Shown here piece after piece: positions 33,853-47,113 of a stretch of 64,000 nucleotides of DNA; position 1 is the stretch's first letter, and every line of letters begins with the position of its first letter. Source of the stretch: Chrysaora quinquecirrha (Eukaryota > Cnidaria > Scyphozoa > Semaeostomeae > Pelagiidae); assembly GCA_014526335.1 (NCBI GenBank), contig JACTAT010000285.1:473297-537296 (forward strand). Direction: 5' to 3'. The notes below the pieces were generated by a model, which saw only the letters and a list, made by a program, of their open reading frames with translations, did no database searches and was not told the origin of the DNA. The position numbers and the translations under genes are program-made.

Positions 33853-36480
33853 GTCATCATCATCTAACACTATGCGGTGGGCCTGCATTAACCATGGCAA
33901 AGTTGAGACAAGACTATTCGATTCCAAGATTGTCAAATATAGCAAAGAAAGTGAGAAAGAACTGTTTCGCTTGCCTAAAGTTTCATACAATTCCATTTGA
34001 GAAACCTAAAACAGCAACTCTTCCTTAGGACAGAACAGAAGGTGAGAGACCGTTTGAAGTGGTGGGCATTGATTATGCTGGCAAAGAAGAATGGTGAGGG
34101 GAAAGCACATTTGCTGCTCTTTGCTTTCACCCGAACAAGAGCGGTGTTTCTAGAAGTACTACCTTATACAACAGTTGAGCAACTGATACCCTGTTTGAAA
34201 AGATTCATTGCAAGACTGGGTAGGCCCAGAAGGATCTACTTTGACAACGCTCAGACATTTAAAGCCACTGCAAAATGGATTTAGATGATCACGACAGATG
34301 GAAAAATCAAATGCTTCTTAGAGAATCAATCTATTACATGGCAGTTCAACCTCAGCAAGGCTCCATGGTGGGAAGGTCAACAAGAGAGAATCATAGGCCT
34401 CACAAAACAAGCAATGTACAAAGTCTTAGGGAAATAGAAGGTTAGATATGAGGAATTATGACAATTATTATTGGGCCTCAAAGTTACTCTTAACAACCAT
34501 CCATTGAGTTATCTTGAAGACAATATTCATTTGCCCTTACTTTCACCGAACATGATGCTCTTAAGTCATGATTATGCACTACTAGATCTACAGCCAACCA
34601 GGATAAGTGACAAAGACCTTAGAAAGAGAGCCAAGTACTTACAAAAATGCAGAGAGAAAATAATGGAAAAGATGGAACAATGAATATGTACAATCACTAA
34701 GAGAACTCCATTATCTTAAACATAGAGATAAAGAAGAACAACTCAAAGTGGGAGACGTTGTTTTAATCAAGGGTGACATCAAAAACAGAGGCAAGTAGAA
34801 TATCAGAATTGTAGAGCAGTTAATTCAAGGTAGAGATGGGTAGACTGATTACCTGAGTTGTAGTTTCGCTATTGAATTGAATTGATGGACGCTCAAACTA
34901 CGACTCATAAACTTTCACTGAGAAAACTGGCCTGAAATTCACTGCCTCGATTCCATTATTTTGTGCAGTGAAAATGTGGCGACCCCCCGACAAAAATCTC
35001 TCTCATCTCACTTTTTGACTCGGCCAAGTCAGAAAGAAAAATCTCGAAATAGCTTCGGTGAAATAAAGGCGAAGGTTACAAAAAGCCTCTCTGACTTTTA
35101 GTTACCTATAGTTTTATCCTGTTTTTGCTGAAATAAGTTCACCAGTTTTCAATTTAACAAACTTACTGTTAGTTTGCAACTGCTATATTTATATATTTAT
35201 CAGTCAGTTCACCTGGTAACTGCCTGCAAGGAGCATCAGAACCCTCGGAGTCAAATAAATAACAACAAAGTTTAAAATTGTAATTTTCACATAAAACATG
35301 AATTCCAACGCATACCTATGTAACAGTTTTAAGATAAATATTTTATTGTAAATGAAGTAAAGACGGGCAATGCTATCTTTTCTAAAAACAAGTCAGTTAA
35401 AAGTTAACTCACGAATACCGAACCTTTCAAATTTTATTCAGCTTTCTGCTTCTCGGTGCTTTACCTAGGTACCTATTTCATGTTCTAGTACCGACATTAA
35501 AGGGATTGGAGATATTTACAGATAAAAAACTTCGTTACGTTTAATTTGCTTACCGTTTTTTGATGAGCAAAGTCCGCATTTTCTCAAAATTATAAAGTTG
35601 AGAAAACAGCTTCAACTTAAAAATGAAACTTGAATTTATATTGCTGAATAAAATTTCACCTTTCCCTAAAAGTTTCCAAAAAAAATTATCTGCAATTGTT
35701 CTGTGATACTTCAAATGCTGCCGAACCAAGTTCTCAAATATTATCTGTTGCAGTTGTTTCGTTGTTTGCTGGTCCTTTCAATTTTTCTTTCCTTGCTGCG
35801 TTCCCATGAATGCAAATCCAAATTCAAGTCTTCGCGAAAAACTCTTCTTCACTTCTTGCTTGAACACACAGCCAAATTTCAGCAGAAAGCATCCCAAACT
35901 TTCTGTTTTCAAAAGCCATTCTGGAAGTCTCCCATTTTTATTCCAGATTTCGGAAAAAATTAACTTTGTTGGTTGTGCGAAGCTGTGAAGAAGTTCTCCC
36001 TCCATTTTACCGACCTAAGACCTGATGTTATCCTGGGGGGTCACATTTTCAGAAAAATAAACGAAAAAAATTTCACGTGAAAGATCGATGTGGCTGAATA
36101 AGCCAATCAGAATGCGTTATTTGAAATGCTGCTCTCTGATTGGTAACCCAAAAAGTTGAGGTGGCAGGCCAGTTTTTTCGCTTAAAGTTTATGAGTCCCA
36201 GTTTGAGCGATCTCCTTTTAGTGCTAGCCTCGGTCTCATGAGCGATAACTGGGACTCAGGTAATCAGTCTAAGAGATGGGGTTACTAGAGGAGCAAGATT
36301 GAAATGGAAAAGGACGTATATTGAGAGAGCTGTTGAGTTGTTGAGAGCTAGAGTGTGGTATTAAAGAGACAAAGGATCTTGATCCTAAAGCATTAGAGTT
36401 CAGACCGACAAGAAAAGCAGCAGAAGTTGCAAAGCAATCTGTGATTGAGACATTGAGTTATGAAGAGAAGGAGTTGGAAG
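33853..36480 (+). pseudogene. BEL/Pao integrase, split by a 1.4-kb insertion
   Basis: Pieces include a GVDYAG-like first Asp region near 34060-34080 (read with frameshift), the second Asp in IYFDNAQTF (about 34240-34260), and the Glu in APWWEGQQERIIG (about 34357-34396). The C-terminal frame is cut at 34840 and continues at 36281 when the inserted element and one 9-bp duplication are ignored. Several TAG/TGA codons are present. Confidence 0.65.
34841..36271. mobile_element. Non-autonomous MULE-type element, 9-bp target duplication
   Basis: The ends TAGACTGATTACCTGAG and CTCAGGTAATCAGTCTA are inverted repeats that continue, with gaps, for about 120 bp (both sides share CGCTCAAACT and ACTCATAAACTTT). 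AGAGATGGG occurs directly outside both ends (34832-34840 and 36272-36280), a 9-bp duplication typical of Mutator-like elements. The 1,431 bp carry no supported gene. Confidence 0.8.
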
Positions 36481-36549
36481 ACGATTGAAGTACATTTATT
36501 ATTTGACTTTTTACGCTTAATTGATGCCCATTAAAGTCAAAGTGACCCC

Positions 36550-36741
36550 CCGAACTTGCTGATTATGTAACTTTATCTTTTAATTATATCTTTGGGACTA
36601 AGCCAACTGTTAGTGAGTTTGGCGATCTTGAGAGTGTTGTTGATCAATTTTGTTATATTGGTTATGTTAGATTTATAAAGTTGCAAATTGTACATCCCTG
36701 AGTTTTTTATTTGTTGTCATTTCTAAGCGAAGATTTCCACA
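36550..36741 (+). repeat. 3' LTR
   Basis: Matches 25752-25930 plus 28691-28719 end to end, without interruption. Confidence 0.75.
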
Positions 36742-38940
36742 CTGGCATCCTAATGATTCTTAATCGCTGATGCCTTATAGAAAGGGGGTTGGAAAAGTTG
36801 TGATCATAGGGAAAACAGGTTACTGTATCCCTAAAATGAAGGGAAAATCAACTTTTGGGTTTATGGATTATAGCAAGTTAGTGATACATTTTTTTCTACC
36901 CCTGAGACCCAAGGAAATGTTTCGGTTTTAAGGAAGTTCAAGGCATAAATATCACAACTTGTACAATACAACAAATTGGGTAAAATTTGGCCAAATTACA
37001 GTGTGAGATAGCTTGCTTAATCTGTGTCAGCATTGTGCCATCCTATCTTTATGTATGATGCATATTTTATGTCAACAACTTCACACAAATACTAGAAACT
37101 TAAAATTAATGTTAATCTAGAGTAATTCGTAAGAAAGAGCATTTATTCTAGTTAGCAAAGTCAAAACAGAAGGAGCAGCACATGATTAGTTTGTTGGATC
37201 CAGACAGCACTCATTCAAAGTTCACTTTGGTTGCCAGGGATGATTGCAAAAACTGCCAAAAACAGGCGGTTTGGTGTGAACAGTGCAGAATTGCATTTGG
37301 GACTTGTGACATTGCCCTTGTTAAAACAGTTGGTACCTGATTGACATACGAAAAGACAAGTGGAAAGACCAAATATCAGGCCAATGTTTACTTCCATCTT
37401 CTGACGGATTGTTTGAAGTTTTGATCAACAATTTGAGTTCAAGAAGGTTTTGGAATCAAAAGACACCCAAAAGTATTTGCCTGAAGGTAGGAGTGAAATG
37501 CTTTCATCAAAAGGTGTAAATCTTGAATAAATACAAAACTAAGGATACTCAATAGTTTAACCAATGTTCACATTCAAGGTTATGTTTATTATTGACTATA
37601 CACTTTTCTAAATAAAAAGCAGTTCAGAAAAAAAATATTAAATATCGGTTGACCAATAACTTCCCATATGCTTTTAGTTGAAAATTCTGATTTTGTCATT
37701 TACTTTTTTAAGTGCAAATTTATTTTCTCGCAGTAGGTATATGCTATTTTTGTAAAGAACAAGATTATACGAAAATTCATTACTAGAATTTCCGGTAAGC
37801 TACTGGGTGTCTCAAAAAGCACCCCTGGTGTCTCAAAAAGCACCAATATTAAATATTTAAAGTACCATAAATAGATTCCACTCATGTTAACTGGTATTGG
37901 GAATAGGCTGACGTTATTGGCTGTGATAATAGGGTCTTACTAAATGATTTTGTTAAATATTTAGATGTTTGAAAGCCTTGAAGATTTTTCAGGTATAAAT
38001 GCTTATTTTTTGTGCAATGTTTACTCTTCTTGTAAAAAGCTCTGTAATGCCAAATATCTATATTGATGATTTTATATTGTCTTTTTGAATCTCTCACCAT
38101 TTTCTCTTTTCAGGGAGTTCCTCTTTTGAGGGCGTTCCACAAACTCACTAGACCTTTGTTTAGGCGCCCAAATCCTGCAGTTCCTTTGTTTCTTGAATTA
38201 GGGCCTAAGCTAAGCTAAGCCCTCACGAAGGTGCTGTGGCATCGTGATGTAATCCAGCTGATGTACGAGTGTTTTTCTCCATAGTCGAGATTAAAGCATT
38301 CAATCATTAGGACATATTTTCCTCTAAATTAAGTATTAAGGCAAGATATTGAAAAATATGAAGTATCTCCGGCGGAATTAAACTGCTTAGTTTGCAAAAT
38401 GCGTGCGGAAGATGTTTTCTTTCGCTAAAATATGCGCACCTGCGTCTAGCTCCATAAAAAATATGTTCGTCTTGCTTATGACTTGTTTTAAATGAACAAC
38501 TGACTTTTATACTTTTAATTAAGGTTTTCAATCTACTAAGTATATCTTTTTCTCAACAAAAGATCCTGTGTAGATCTCTCCTCCATCGATTGGAAGCAAA
38601 TTTAGAAATATATTAATATTTTGCAAAAGTGTAATGAACAAAGAAGCGCACACCAATAAAATGAACGATAAAACCTAAAACTGAAGAAATATGCTGAGTT
38701 ACTACCAGATGAATATGCTACTACATGAAAACTTTAAAAGAAAAGTTAAGAACACAATACAGAATATGATAAGGATCATTTGGTGTAGCTTCCTGAAAGC
38801 TGTTATTTGTTTAGACCAAAAAAGCAAGTGGTGGTTCTCTTGTGGATATTCAATTGATTACTTTTGACATTCCATCGTTTCTTTTCATAGACCTCTGGTC
38901 TTTAAAAACAAGAATTTGTTTTTTTTTCAAATTCTGCTGC
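36742..38940. other. No clear gene; weak coding traces near 37190-37420
   Basis: At 37190-37420 (plus) a peptide with LVARDDCKNCQKQAVWCEQCRIAFG resembles a zinc-ribbon C-terminal tail of animal transposases and could be the end of the MULE-like gene interrupted by the retrotransposon; this is a guess. The rest is AT-rich with no supported gene. A short GCCTAAGCTAAGCTAAGCC repeat lies near 38200. Confidence 0.3.
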
Positions 38941-38949
38941 TTGTCGCCT

Positions 38950-41900
38950 TAAATATAAGGCACAGCCATTTCTTTCACTGCATTTTTACATGACACAACA
39001 GCTTGTAGGCACCAATCTAGCTTTGCTCGGTTTCCCAGGGTTTCAAGATTCTGGCCACCATCTTGTTCTTGGGCTTAAATGATCCTGCAGAATGATTCTA
39101 CAACTGCCTCAGTGCCAGTTTTTGCATAAAATATATCAAAAATCAGGCAGAGTTCTTTTCCAATTGATCCATAAAGTGATACATTGGTGTACATCTCTGG
39201 AATGAATCTATCTTCTTCAAAGGCTACTGTAAATGATGTACGATCAGAGAGGACTGTGTCATACTTTTCTATTAGATCAAAATCAGTGATTGCTCTTCTG
39301 AAGCTTTTAATTGATGCATTGCTGTCAAGCCGTAGTGGTTGCAGCTTGTTTTTTCTTTGTCCACCTTCTTGAATAGTAGGCTATATAAAGATGTGAGCAA
39401 CTCACCCCAAACAATGCTGATGATTTTCAACTGCAGTCCCCAAAAGATGATTACAGCAAACTCAATATTCAGTTGAAAATCATTGTGCTCGACGAGGTCT
39501 TGAATATGGGGAAGATTCCATGCATAGCCAACACATCTTCTGAATTCCTCTTTGCCAAGCTTACCATACTGTGTTTTCTGCACAGCAGCCCTTTCCCCAA
39601 TCTTTTCACCGCATACTGCATTGACATGATCAAGGCACTTGTTTAATAGTCCTATGAGATCTGGAAGACATTGGTTTTCCCCTTTCTCCTTTTCTGTTAT
39701 CATCTTTGATGCAAGATCTGACAGATCTTTTCGGCAATCTTTTAGCTCTCTCCTCAGCCATTTGACGGGTTTTGGTGTTTTTTTTATTGTTTGTTTTATA
39801 AGCTCTTCTGGGGTTTCCTTTGCCACCTGCACCATCTTCATCAGATGATCTATCACCTTCACTTTCTGTGCACCCTTCCTCATTTTCGCATTCTCAGTTG
39901 CAGTATCTTCAACAATTAGCCAGTCTTCCACCAGTTGAGTTTTCTTATACCTACATGAAAAAACTGTATTATTTGCAATTCTTGCACGATTTTCCGGCAA
40001 GTACATTTTCCAGTATTTTAAATTTTGATAAAAGACTCCAATTAATTCTTGGTGGGATGCACTACTGAACACAGGAGGTAAGGTAGGAAATAGAGATATT
40101 TTTGTCACATTCTAATCGAAATTCAAAACCCCTATGAAGCCGCAAATTGTGCGATACATTCTTCTTTTTTTTTTCTTTCCATAATCAAAGAGCATTCAGG
40201 GTTGCGCTGCTTAATTTTGGTGTTTTAACTACATAAGTACGCTACACTGTGAATTTTCATGCAATAAGGTACTATCTAAAAGGCAAGGATATGCTGATAG
40301 TCCTTTTAATTTTCTTACCTCATCCTTGAAATGTGTTTGCCATGCTCAGAAATTCTGGGGCATATGTTCTGGTTGGCTCTCGACTTTTGCCACCAGATTC
40401 CGATGCATCTTCATATACACTCTGTACTGGCCTGGCCTTTCTCTTTCCATCAACAACCACACAAATCATGGATGCCTGGTTCACAACCTTGTGATTTCTG
40501 CTTTTATCAGCGGTTACATAGAAGTTTGGTTTAACTCCAGTACTTCTTAATGGCTCTTTCAAGAAAGCTTGCATTTTCTTTGTCAATGTAGGCAGTTGCA
40601 ACCTTAATCACGTCAGTGAAGAGATTTCTTGAATGACCATAATCCCCAACATCAGCTCCTGCAACATATAGCTCCGAAATTCTCTTTTCGTAGGATTGAC
40701 CAGTCAATTTGGTTTTAACCACCCAAATGGAAGTTTGAATTTGGTTTTGCACAACACAGAGTTCTCTTTTTCTGATTAGCTTAGTGCAGTTCCAACATGC
40801 AGCAGCATCCATATGGGTTTTGGTGTCACCTGTAGCAAAGCGATCCAACATTCTTTTTTTGAGGCAATACCATGTGCTGTTAGTACCCATTGTGCAGCTT
40901 GTGTAATCTTCAGCTGATAATTGTCAAGCCAGTTGAGATTGAGCCAGAGCTTGGAAGCATCTGTGCCTTTCAAAGTGCTGATTTGCTGTTCAGGTAAAAG
41001 AAACAAATCTTGCATCTAATTGTCCATTCTTTGGAACCACCCATTATTTCAATATCCTCGTTCTTCTGGATAAATTCATGGGTGTTTGCAGCAGATCTTC
41101 CTGCAAATTCCAAAATTTCTGTATCTTTTTCCTTTTTGCCACTTCTCCCTTGTGTGACGATCTTTAGCACAGCATCAAGTTTAGCAGCTAACTCGTTTAT
41201 AGTTACTTCTTGGAACAGTCATTTTTTTCAACTGATACAAAACTGAATATAAGACCTTGCTTTGTTGAGTCAGTGTTACCATGAGATGATAGTTCCAGCT
41301 TTGATTTCTTGTGATCTTGGTTGATGTTAGGTCACGTCTCTTCATCTACATTGTTGTCTGAAAGGACTTCCAAAGGTGCAAATGGAGAGGCTAAACAGAG
41401 TTCGGAAGAACCACCAGGTGAGGTGATCGTTGGGTAGCTGTGTCTGCAGAAACAGTACTGGTCACGCTCGACAACAGGTTGCTCTAATCTTAATCTACTT
41501 TCACTGTTTCTGTTTGGGAATCTTCACATAGCATATGCATCATATTCATATTGGTCAAATTCTTTCTTTCTGAATCCCTGCAGATATCAAAAATAACCGC
41601 TACTTCAGTCTACTTATGTGTAAAGATACATTGTTAAACTGATATACTGTATAATCCAGAGTCATATTTATAAGAACAACAGTACTTAGTGTTTCTACAA
41701 GAACAAGCCATCATACTTGGGGCAATGATAAAGATTCAGTCGCCTTTCCTATGTAAATAACCTTGTGTTGTTTGTCAAAAAGACTCTCCCAAAAACATTG
41801 TCTTTGATTTTTGCCTAGAAAAGATTTCATAAAGTTTTCGTTTTTTGTCATAGATTATAATTATCAGTGTGATAAGTACTGCAAGTTATGAAGTCAATAG

Positions 41901-43000
41901 TTAATCTATGCTTCTTTGTCTTTCATCTCAGAGTGATTTAGAATAAACGTTGCCCACCTATTCGGAGCGTTTGAAGGGCGTGGCCCCAAAAATTTATTCC
42001 AGAGACAATTTTTGTCAATATCATAGAAAAGTTCCCAAAAATTTTTGTAGATATCACTAATTCATTTCAACAATATTGAAGAATAAACTCCTTTGGTTTT
42101 TTTATGAAATAAAATAAACTTACTTCTCTTTCTGATTTTTGCTTTCCTTTGCTGCTATTTCTGGCTCATCTTCGAACTTTTCTAGAAATCTAACAGCGTT
42201 TGTTGCTCTGGCGTCATCTATTCAAATGACAAATGATGAGAGATTGCCATGTATAGACTTTATGTGCCGTTTTACAGACGATTTATTCAATCTTGAGTTA
42301 GTCAAATTTGGCCTCTTCTGATCAAAGCAGTCTATGCAGAATCCTTTCTTCGTTCGCTCATGACCAGCATTTTGGCCGCTTTTCAATGCAAGCATGTCAA
42401 ATGCTGCAAATATAATGATAATTTACAGATAACAGTTGGTAAATATTATAAGACACATTAATTATAAGACACATTAATGACCCTGGCACTGCATCCAGCT
42501 ATACAACATGTTTTCAGTAAACTACCATTAAGTTATCATAAATAACAAGTTATCATAAATAACAAGCAACTTTCTGCGATTTTCACTTCACGTGCCACAA
42601 GATAATGTGATCGAATGACTTACCAGAAACAAAGCTCTTCTTCTTTCAAACTTCAAGCGTTTTCCCACTACTAGCTCTTCTTTGTTTAGTTTAAGTTTGA
42701 CTCTGGTGCTCTGAAACGGTGCTGTTTTCTGCAAGGAGACAAGAAACTATAAAGACTTTCACAGTTAGTTTCTGAAAAAAAATGAAACAAGAAAAGAATG
42801 TTTCCAAAGACATGGTCTATATGAAAGGAAAGGAACTCACCGATATCTTTGTCAAGAATTTTACATCTGTTGCAGACAATCTTTCCCCCATAGCCCTCAT
42901 CTTCTTCCTTTGCCTTGCCACCAAATGTGTGTATAAATCTGCAACAATTATTGCACTTATGAGCATCTCCACAGTTTCCATCATACACATTGCACACAGA
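38950..43000 (-). pseudogene. hAT-like transposase gene (KIAA1586/C17orf113-like), fragmented
   Basis: Minus-strand parts in order are: a Cys/His module (42997-42686, HKCNNCCRFIHTF...EGYGGKIVC); a BED-like finger (about 42340-42130, CIDCF...SSVKRHIKSIHG); and core parts at 41170-40320 including a TADKSRNHKVVNQ segment. A 278-residue part follows (40108-39272), ending with coding resemblance to about 38950 (GTEAVVESF, then GGQNLETLGNRAKLDWCL). This tail and the finger are typical of KIAA1586-like hAT proteins. Splice sites are plausible (an AG/GT border near 39950) but many stops exist. An inactive transposon-derived gene is the best call. Confidence 0.5.
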
Positions 43001-43209
43001 TTTTTTCAGCTCATTCTTCCATTGATCAAAAACGGTTCATTATGAAATATAATTTCACCAAAATTCGTTATGTCAAAGTTTTAGTCATTGCGGGGTCATT
43101 GATAAACCTTAAGTGACGCTTTTTTACTTGTCGCTTCAAAAGTGTCAAGCCTCATTTCAGAACTTCAGAATGTTTTCAGGAAATTACGTTGTTAGTCGAT
43201 TGGGTCCGT

Positions 43210-45790
43210 CAAGAGATTAATGAAGAACAGATGCAATCACACCTTTGTTGATAAAGGGAATATCAAATGGCTTCATTGTCATCATAAGTTTTCCTGTTTC
43301 TTCACTCTTCACAACACAATGTTTATAAAAATGTTATATTACTTCTGCTTTCAGTTGAATCCAATTAGGTGGCAGAATAAAATGAGAAAAATGAATGAAC
43401 AATCAGTTATTCATCAGTTATTCAACACGACAATCAATGAGAATTTTGAAAAAATGTAATGGTCGTGTGGTTGTATTGGTTGAAGGTGGTTTTAGGTGGT
43501 TTTAGGTGGATGCAGGTGGTTTTAGGTGGTTGAAGGTGGTTTAAGGTGGTTTTAAGTGGTTTCATGATTTAGTAGATACCTAGTTTTAGTGTTACGGCTA
43601 AGTTTACAGTTTGTGTCAGGGATTGGGTTATGGTTAAAGTAAGTGTCATGTTTGTGGTTAGGGTTATAGTTAGGGTTAGGGTTAGGTTTAGGTTTATTGT
43701 TATAGTTAGGGTTAGGGTTACAGTTTGGGTTTGGGTTATAGTTAAGGTTAGGGTTAGGGGAAGGGTTAGGGTTTGGGTTAGAGTTAGGGTTTGGGTAATT
43801 GTTAGGATTAGGGCTAAGGTTATGCTTGAGGTTAGGAATAGTGTAAGGGTTGAAATTTGGGTTAGGGTTCAGCATAGGGCTACGGTTAGTGAAAAGGTTA
43901 TGGTTATAGTTAGGGTTATGGTTTAAGTCAGTGTTATCATTGTGGTTAGGGTTATAGTTAGGGTTAGAGCTAGGGGTAGGGTTAGGGATAGGGTTGATGT
44001 TAGGGTTAGGGTTATTGTTGGGGTAAGGGTTAGGGTTAGGGTTTAGGTCAAGTTAAGTTAGATAGTTAGTTTGCTAGTTAGCAAAAATACCATTTTCTGA
44101 AAAACTGTTAGAAAGTTTCAAAGACAATTAGATAATTTTAAAGTTTGTTAGTTCACTAGTAAGTAAGTTAGTTAGTTAGTGAGTGAGCTACGTAGTTATT
44201 TTAAGAGACAGTAAGTATGTCAACTTTTTAGTTACTTAGTTAGTTACTTAGTTTTTTACTTAGTTAGATAGTTAGCTGGTTTGTTGGTTGGTTTGTTATA
44301 TACATACATAGCTAGTTAGTTAGTTAGTAAGCATAACTTGTAAGTTGGTTTTTTCATGATATTCATTTTCAGCGAGCATTTACAATAAATGCAAATTAAT
44401 TGGTTTCCAGCACGGAGACCTTAGCAAAATCATAAGAGAATAGTAGTAAAAGTAATAAAATGAGAATAATGAATAAACAATGAGTGATTCATCAGTTTCC
44501 GCTGTTGTCTCAGCTCAACCCTGCCTTGTGAATACAATGGTGTTATATTACTTCTGCTCTCTGTTTAATCCATAGAAATGGTTTAATCCCATTACAGTAG
44601 ATTGCTGAATGGAATGAGAATAATAAATAAACAACCAGACTAATCTGATAATTCGCCTGGGTGCATAACAAACAAAGGGCTGGCCAAGCGTGCCTACACC
44701 TGATTCATGAAGAAAACCGAGCCTGTGGAAGCCTAAAAATTCATGTGTGCAAAAAATTGTGCACAGAAGATATTCCGTGCACGCAACACAAAATCCAGTC
44801 TGGCAGAATTGTGATGTTGTTGTATCATGCCATCATGCCTCATGTAACTGCAACAACAGGAACGCAAACATAGCGGCTTCAATGAGAATTTTGAAGAAAT
44901 GTAGTGGTTGTTGTGGCTGTACTGGTTGAAGGTGGTTGTAGGTGGTTTGAGGTGGTTTTAGGTGGTTGTAGGTGGTTTAAGGTGGTTGTAGGTGGTTCCA
45001 TGATTTAATAGATACCTAGTTTTAGTGTAATGGCTAAGTTTACAGTTTGTGTCAGGGATTGGGTTATTGTTAAAGTCAGTGTCATATTTGTGGTTAGGGT
45101 TATAGTTAGGGTTAGGGTTAGGTTTAGGTTTATTGTTATAGTTAAGGTTAGGGTTAGGGGAAGGGTTAGGGTTTGGGTTAGAGTTACGGTTTGGTTAATA
45201 GTTAGGGTTAGGGCTAAGGTTAGGCTTGAGGTTAGGAATAGTGTAAGGGTTGGAATCTGTGTTAGGGTTCAGCATAAAGCTGGGGTTAGTGAAAGGGTTA
45301 GGGTTATAGTTAGGGTTAGGGCTAGGGTTAAGGTTAGGGTTATTGTTGGGGTAAGGGTTAGGGTTAGGGTTTAGGTTAAGTAAAGTTAGATAGTTGGTTA
45401 GCTAGTTAGCAAAAACTACAATTTTCTGAAAAACTGTTAGTTAATAACTTTCAAAGACAATTAGATAATTTTACAGTTAGCTAGTGAGATAGTACACTAG
45501 TAAGTAAGTTAGTTAGTTAGTTAGCAACTTAGTTATTTTACGAGACAATAAGTATGTCAGCTTTTTAGTTTCTTAGTTACTTATTTATTTTGTTACTTAG
45601 TTAGATAGTTAGCTGGTTTGTGGGTTGGTTTGTTACATATATACATAGCTAGTTAGTTAGTTAGTAAGCATAACTTCTAAGTTGGTTTTTTCATGATATT
45701 CATTTTCAGCAAGCATTTATAATAAATTCATATTTATTGGTCTCCAGCACGAAAACCTTAGGGAAGTCATAAGAGAATAGCAGTAAAAGA
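43210..45790. repeat. Tandem duplication with GGTGGTT, telomere-like TTAGGG and GTTAG blocks
   Basis: Two diverged copies (about 43330-44450 and 44540-45790, offset about 1.3-1.4 kb) have the same order. That order is TTATATTACTTCTGCT, then AATGAGAATTTTGAA, GGTGGTTTTAGGTGG repeats, degenerate TTAGGG repeats (43650-44045 and 45090-45375), GTTAG repeats, and finally a GCATTTA(C/T)AATAAAT end block. Long open frames through the TTAGGG tracts are repeat artefacts. Confidence 0.75.
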
Positions 45791-46909
45791 GTTCAAAGCC
45801 CTTTCATATAAAAATATTAAAAATATGTATAGTCATTGAGATTTAAAAACGTTTTGCAAATTTTCACAATTCCAGCTGTTAAGATATTTGCATTTTTCTA
45901 ATTATGTTTTCTGATTCTTTCTTTCCAAAGCGCAGTTTTCTTATGTGTATTGTCAAACTCTTACCAACATACCCAAGAGTACCTACTATTATTGGGAGCA
46001 TTTCCAATTTAAACTTCGGATACATGATTTGAAGATGGCTGGTAAGCTGAACATAAGTGTTTATCTTTTCCATTGTTTTTATTTATAATATTTCTGTCAC
46101 TGTGGCAGCTAAACTCTAGAATTTAGCAAATTTTGTTCTCTTTATCCCATACAAGAATGTTGGGCTTGTTGTTATGTATTTTAGTTGCGGTCTTGATTGG
46201 TAGGTTTCAGTATTCTGTTTGGTCAAATTTTAATATGCAATCAGGTTCACTGTTTAAATTTAGGCTTCCATTTGGATGACTCTTCTTCATTATTGTATTG
46301 AGTAGGGATTTGAAAACTGCATCATAGCGTAGTGGAAGATAGTATCTTGCAGACAATAATGAAGAGATTATGTGGTTTACATCCTCAATGTCATTTTTGT
46401 AAAGTCTACACTTGTTATTCTGTGTTGGTGTCCTTCCCGCATCTTTTTCTCTTTTATGGAACAGGAATTTTGTTGGGATCTCTTAGTCATGAATGGTTGC
46501 TATATAGCTATCAAGGTGTAATGTTACTGTTTTTTCTTTGTTCTTGTTCTTGTCTGCTTTATGTCTAGATTTTCATTGTTCATCATTTTCTTATGGAAAT
46601 ATCCATGCGTTTTCTTGTTGGGATATCTTTGTCTGACTTTTTTATTTTTGGCCATGCTGTAAGCTTTACTGATAGCTCTAGGCTTCAAGGATACTTCATC
46701 AATTATATCATATGCATGTATAATCTCTTGGCCGACCTTCATTATCATGTTGTTTTCAAAATTGGCAACAAAGTTCAGCAATTCGTTTCTGTTTCTGTTT
46801 CTTAGTAGGTGTTGTGGTATTGCAATAGTTCTACTGTTGTGCTGTCTTCTACAATCCTGGACAATAGTTAGGAGACCGATCGAGGATTTTCTTTACATTA
46901 TTCAAAGAT

Positions 46910-47113
46910 CACACCCCCTCCCCCTCCCCCCCCTAATCAATGTTGTTTTCACTAAAAAGTAGTTAGTTTTGTTCGAGGTGCTCTACTGTTACTATTCCAC
47001 AACATTGACTAAGGGGGGAGGGGGGCCTTTCAAATTTTTATCTCTCTAAATGTGAAATTTCATTTAGAGAGCAAAATTACAGCACCAATCTCGTAACGTT
47101 TTGTCCAGGATTG
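46910..47113. repeat. G/C-run hairpin and extra TIR inside the Tc1-like element
   Basis: A C-run with CCTAATCAATGTTG (about 46911-46945) pairs with CAACATTGACTAAGGGGGG (about 47001-47030). A second hairpin, CTCTCTAAATG...CATTTAGAGAG, lies at 47043-47071. An internal TIR ends at 47113. The segment 46852-47113 therefore looks like a MITE in itself, though TA does not follow 47113. Confidence 0.55.

Larger units (their letters stand above)
25752..36741 (+). mobile_element. BEL/Pao LTR retrotransposon with four nested insertions or expansions
   Basis: The LTR begins TGACC(A/C)CCCGAACTTGCTG at 25752 and again at about 36550. The 5' LTR is split by a LINE (about 25931-28690) and resumes with TTTCTAAGCAAAGATCTTGACA to about 28719; the 3' LTR ends at about 36741. 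Between lie gag, DUF1759, zinc knuckles, aspartic protease, RT, RNase H and integrase in Pao order, all degenerate. No target duplication was found. Confidence 0.75.

Noticed and set aside
33643..34000. Ile/Tyr and Ser/Ile repeat proteins
   Set aside because: Translations of the ATCTAT microsatellite inside a retrotransposon.
36742..37420. Continuation of the MULE-like gene beyond the retrotransposon
   Set aside because: Only weak peptide resemblance and no target duplication across the BEL element, so kept as a trace and not a call.
43552..45374. Open frames of about 100 residues rich in Val/Arg or Asn/Pro
   Set aside because: They are translations of TTAGGG-like repeats; no start context or domain.
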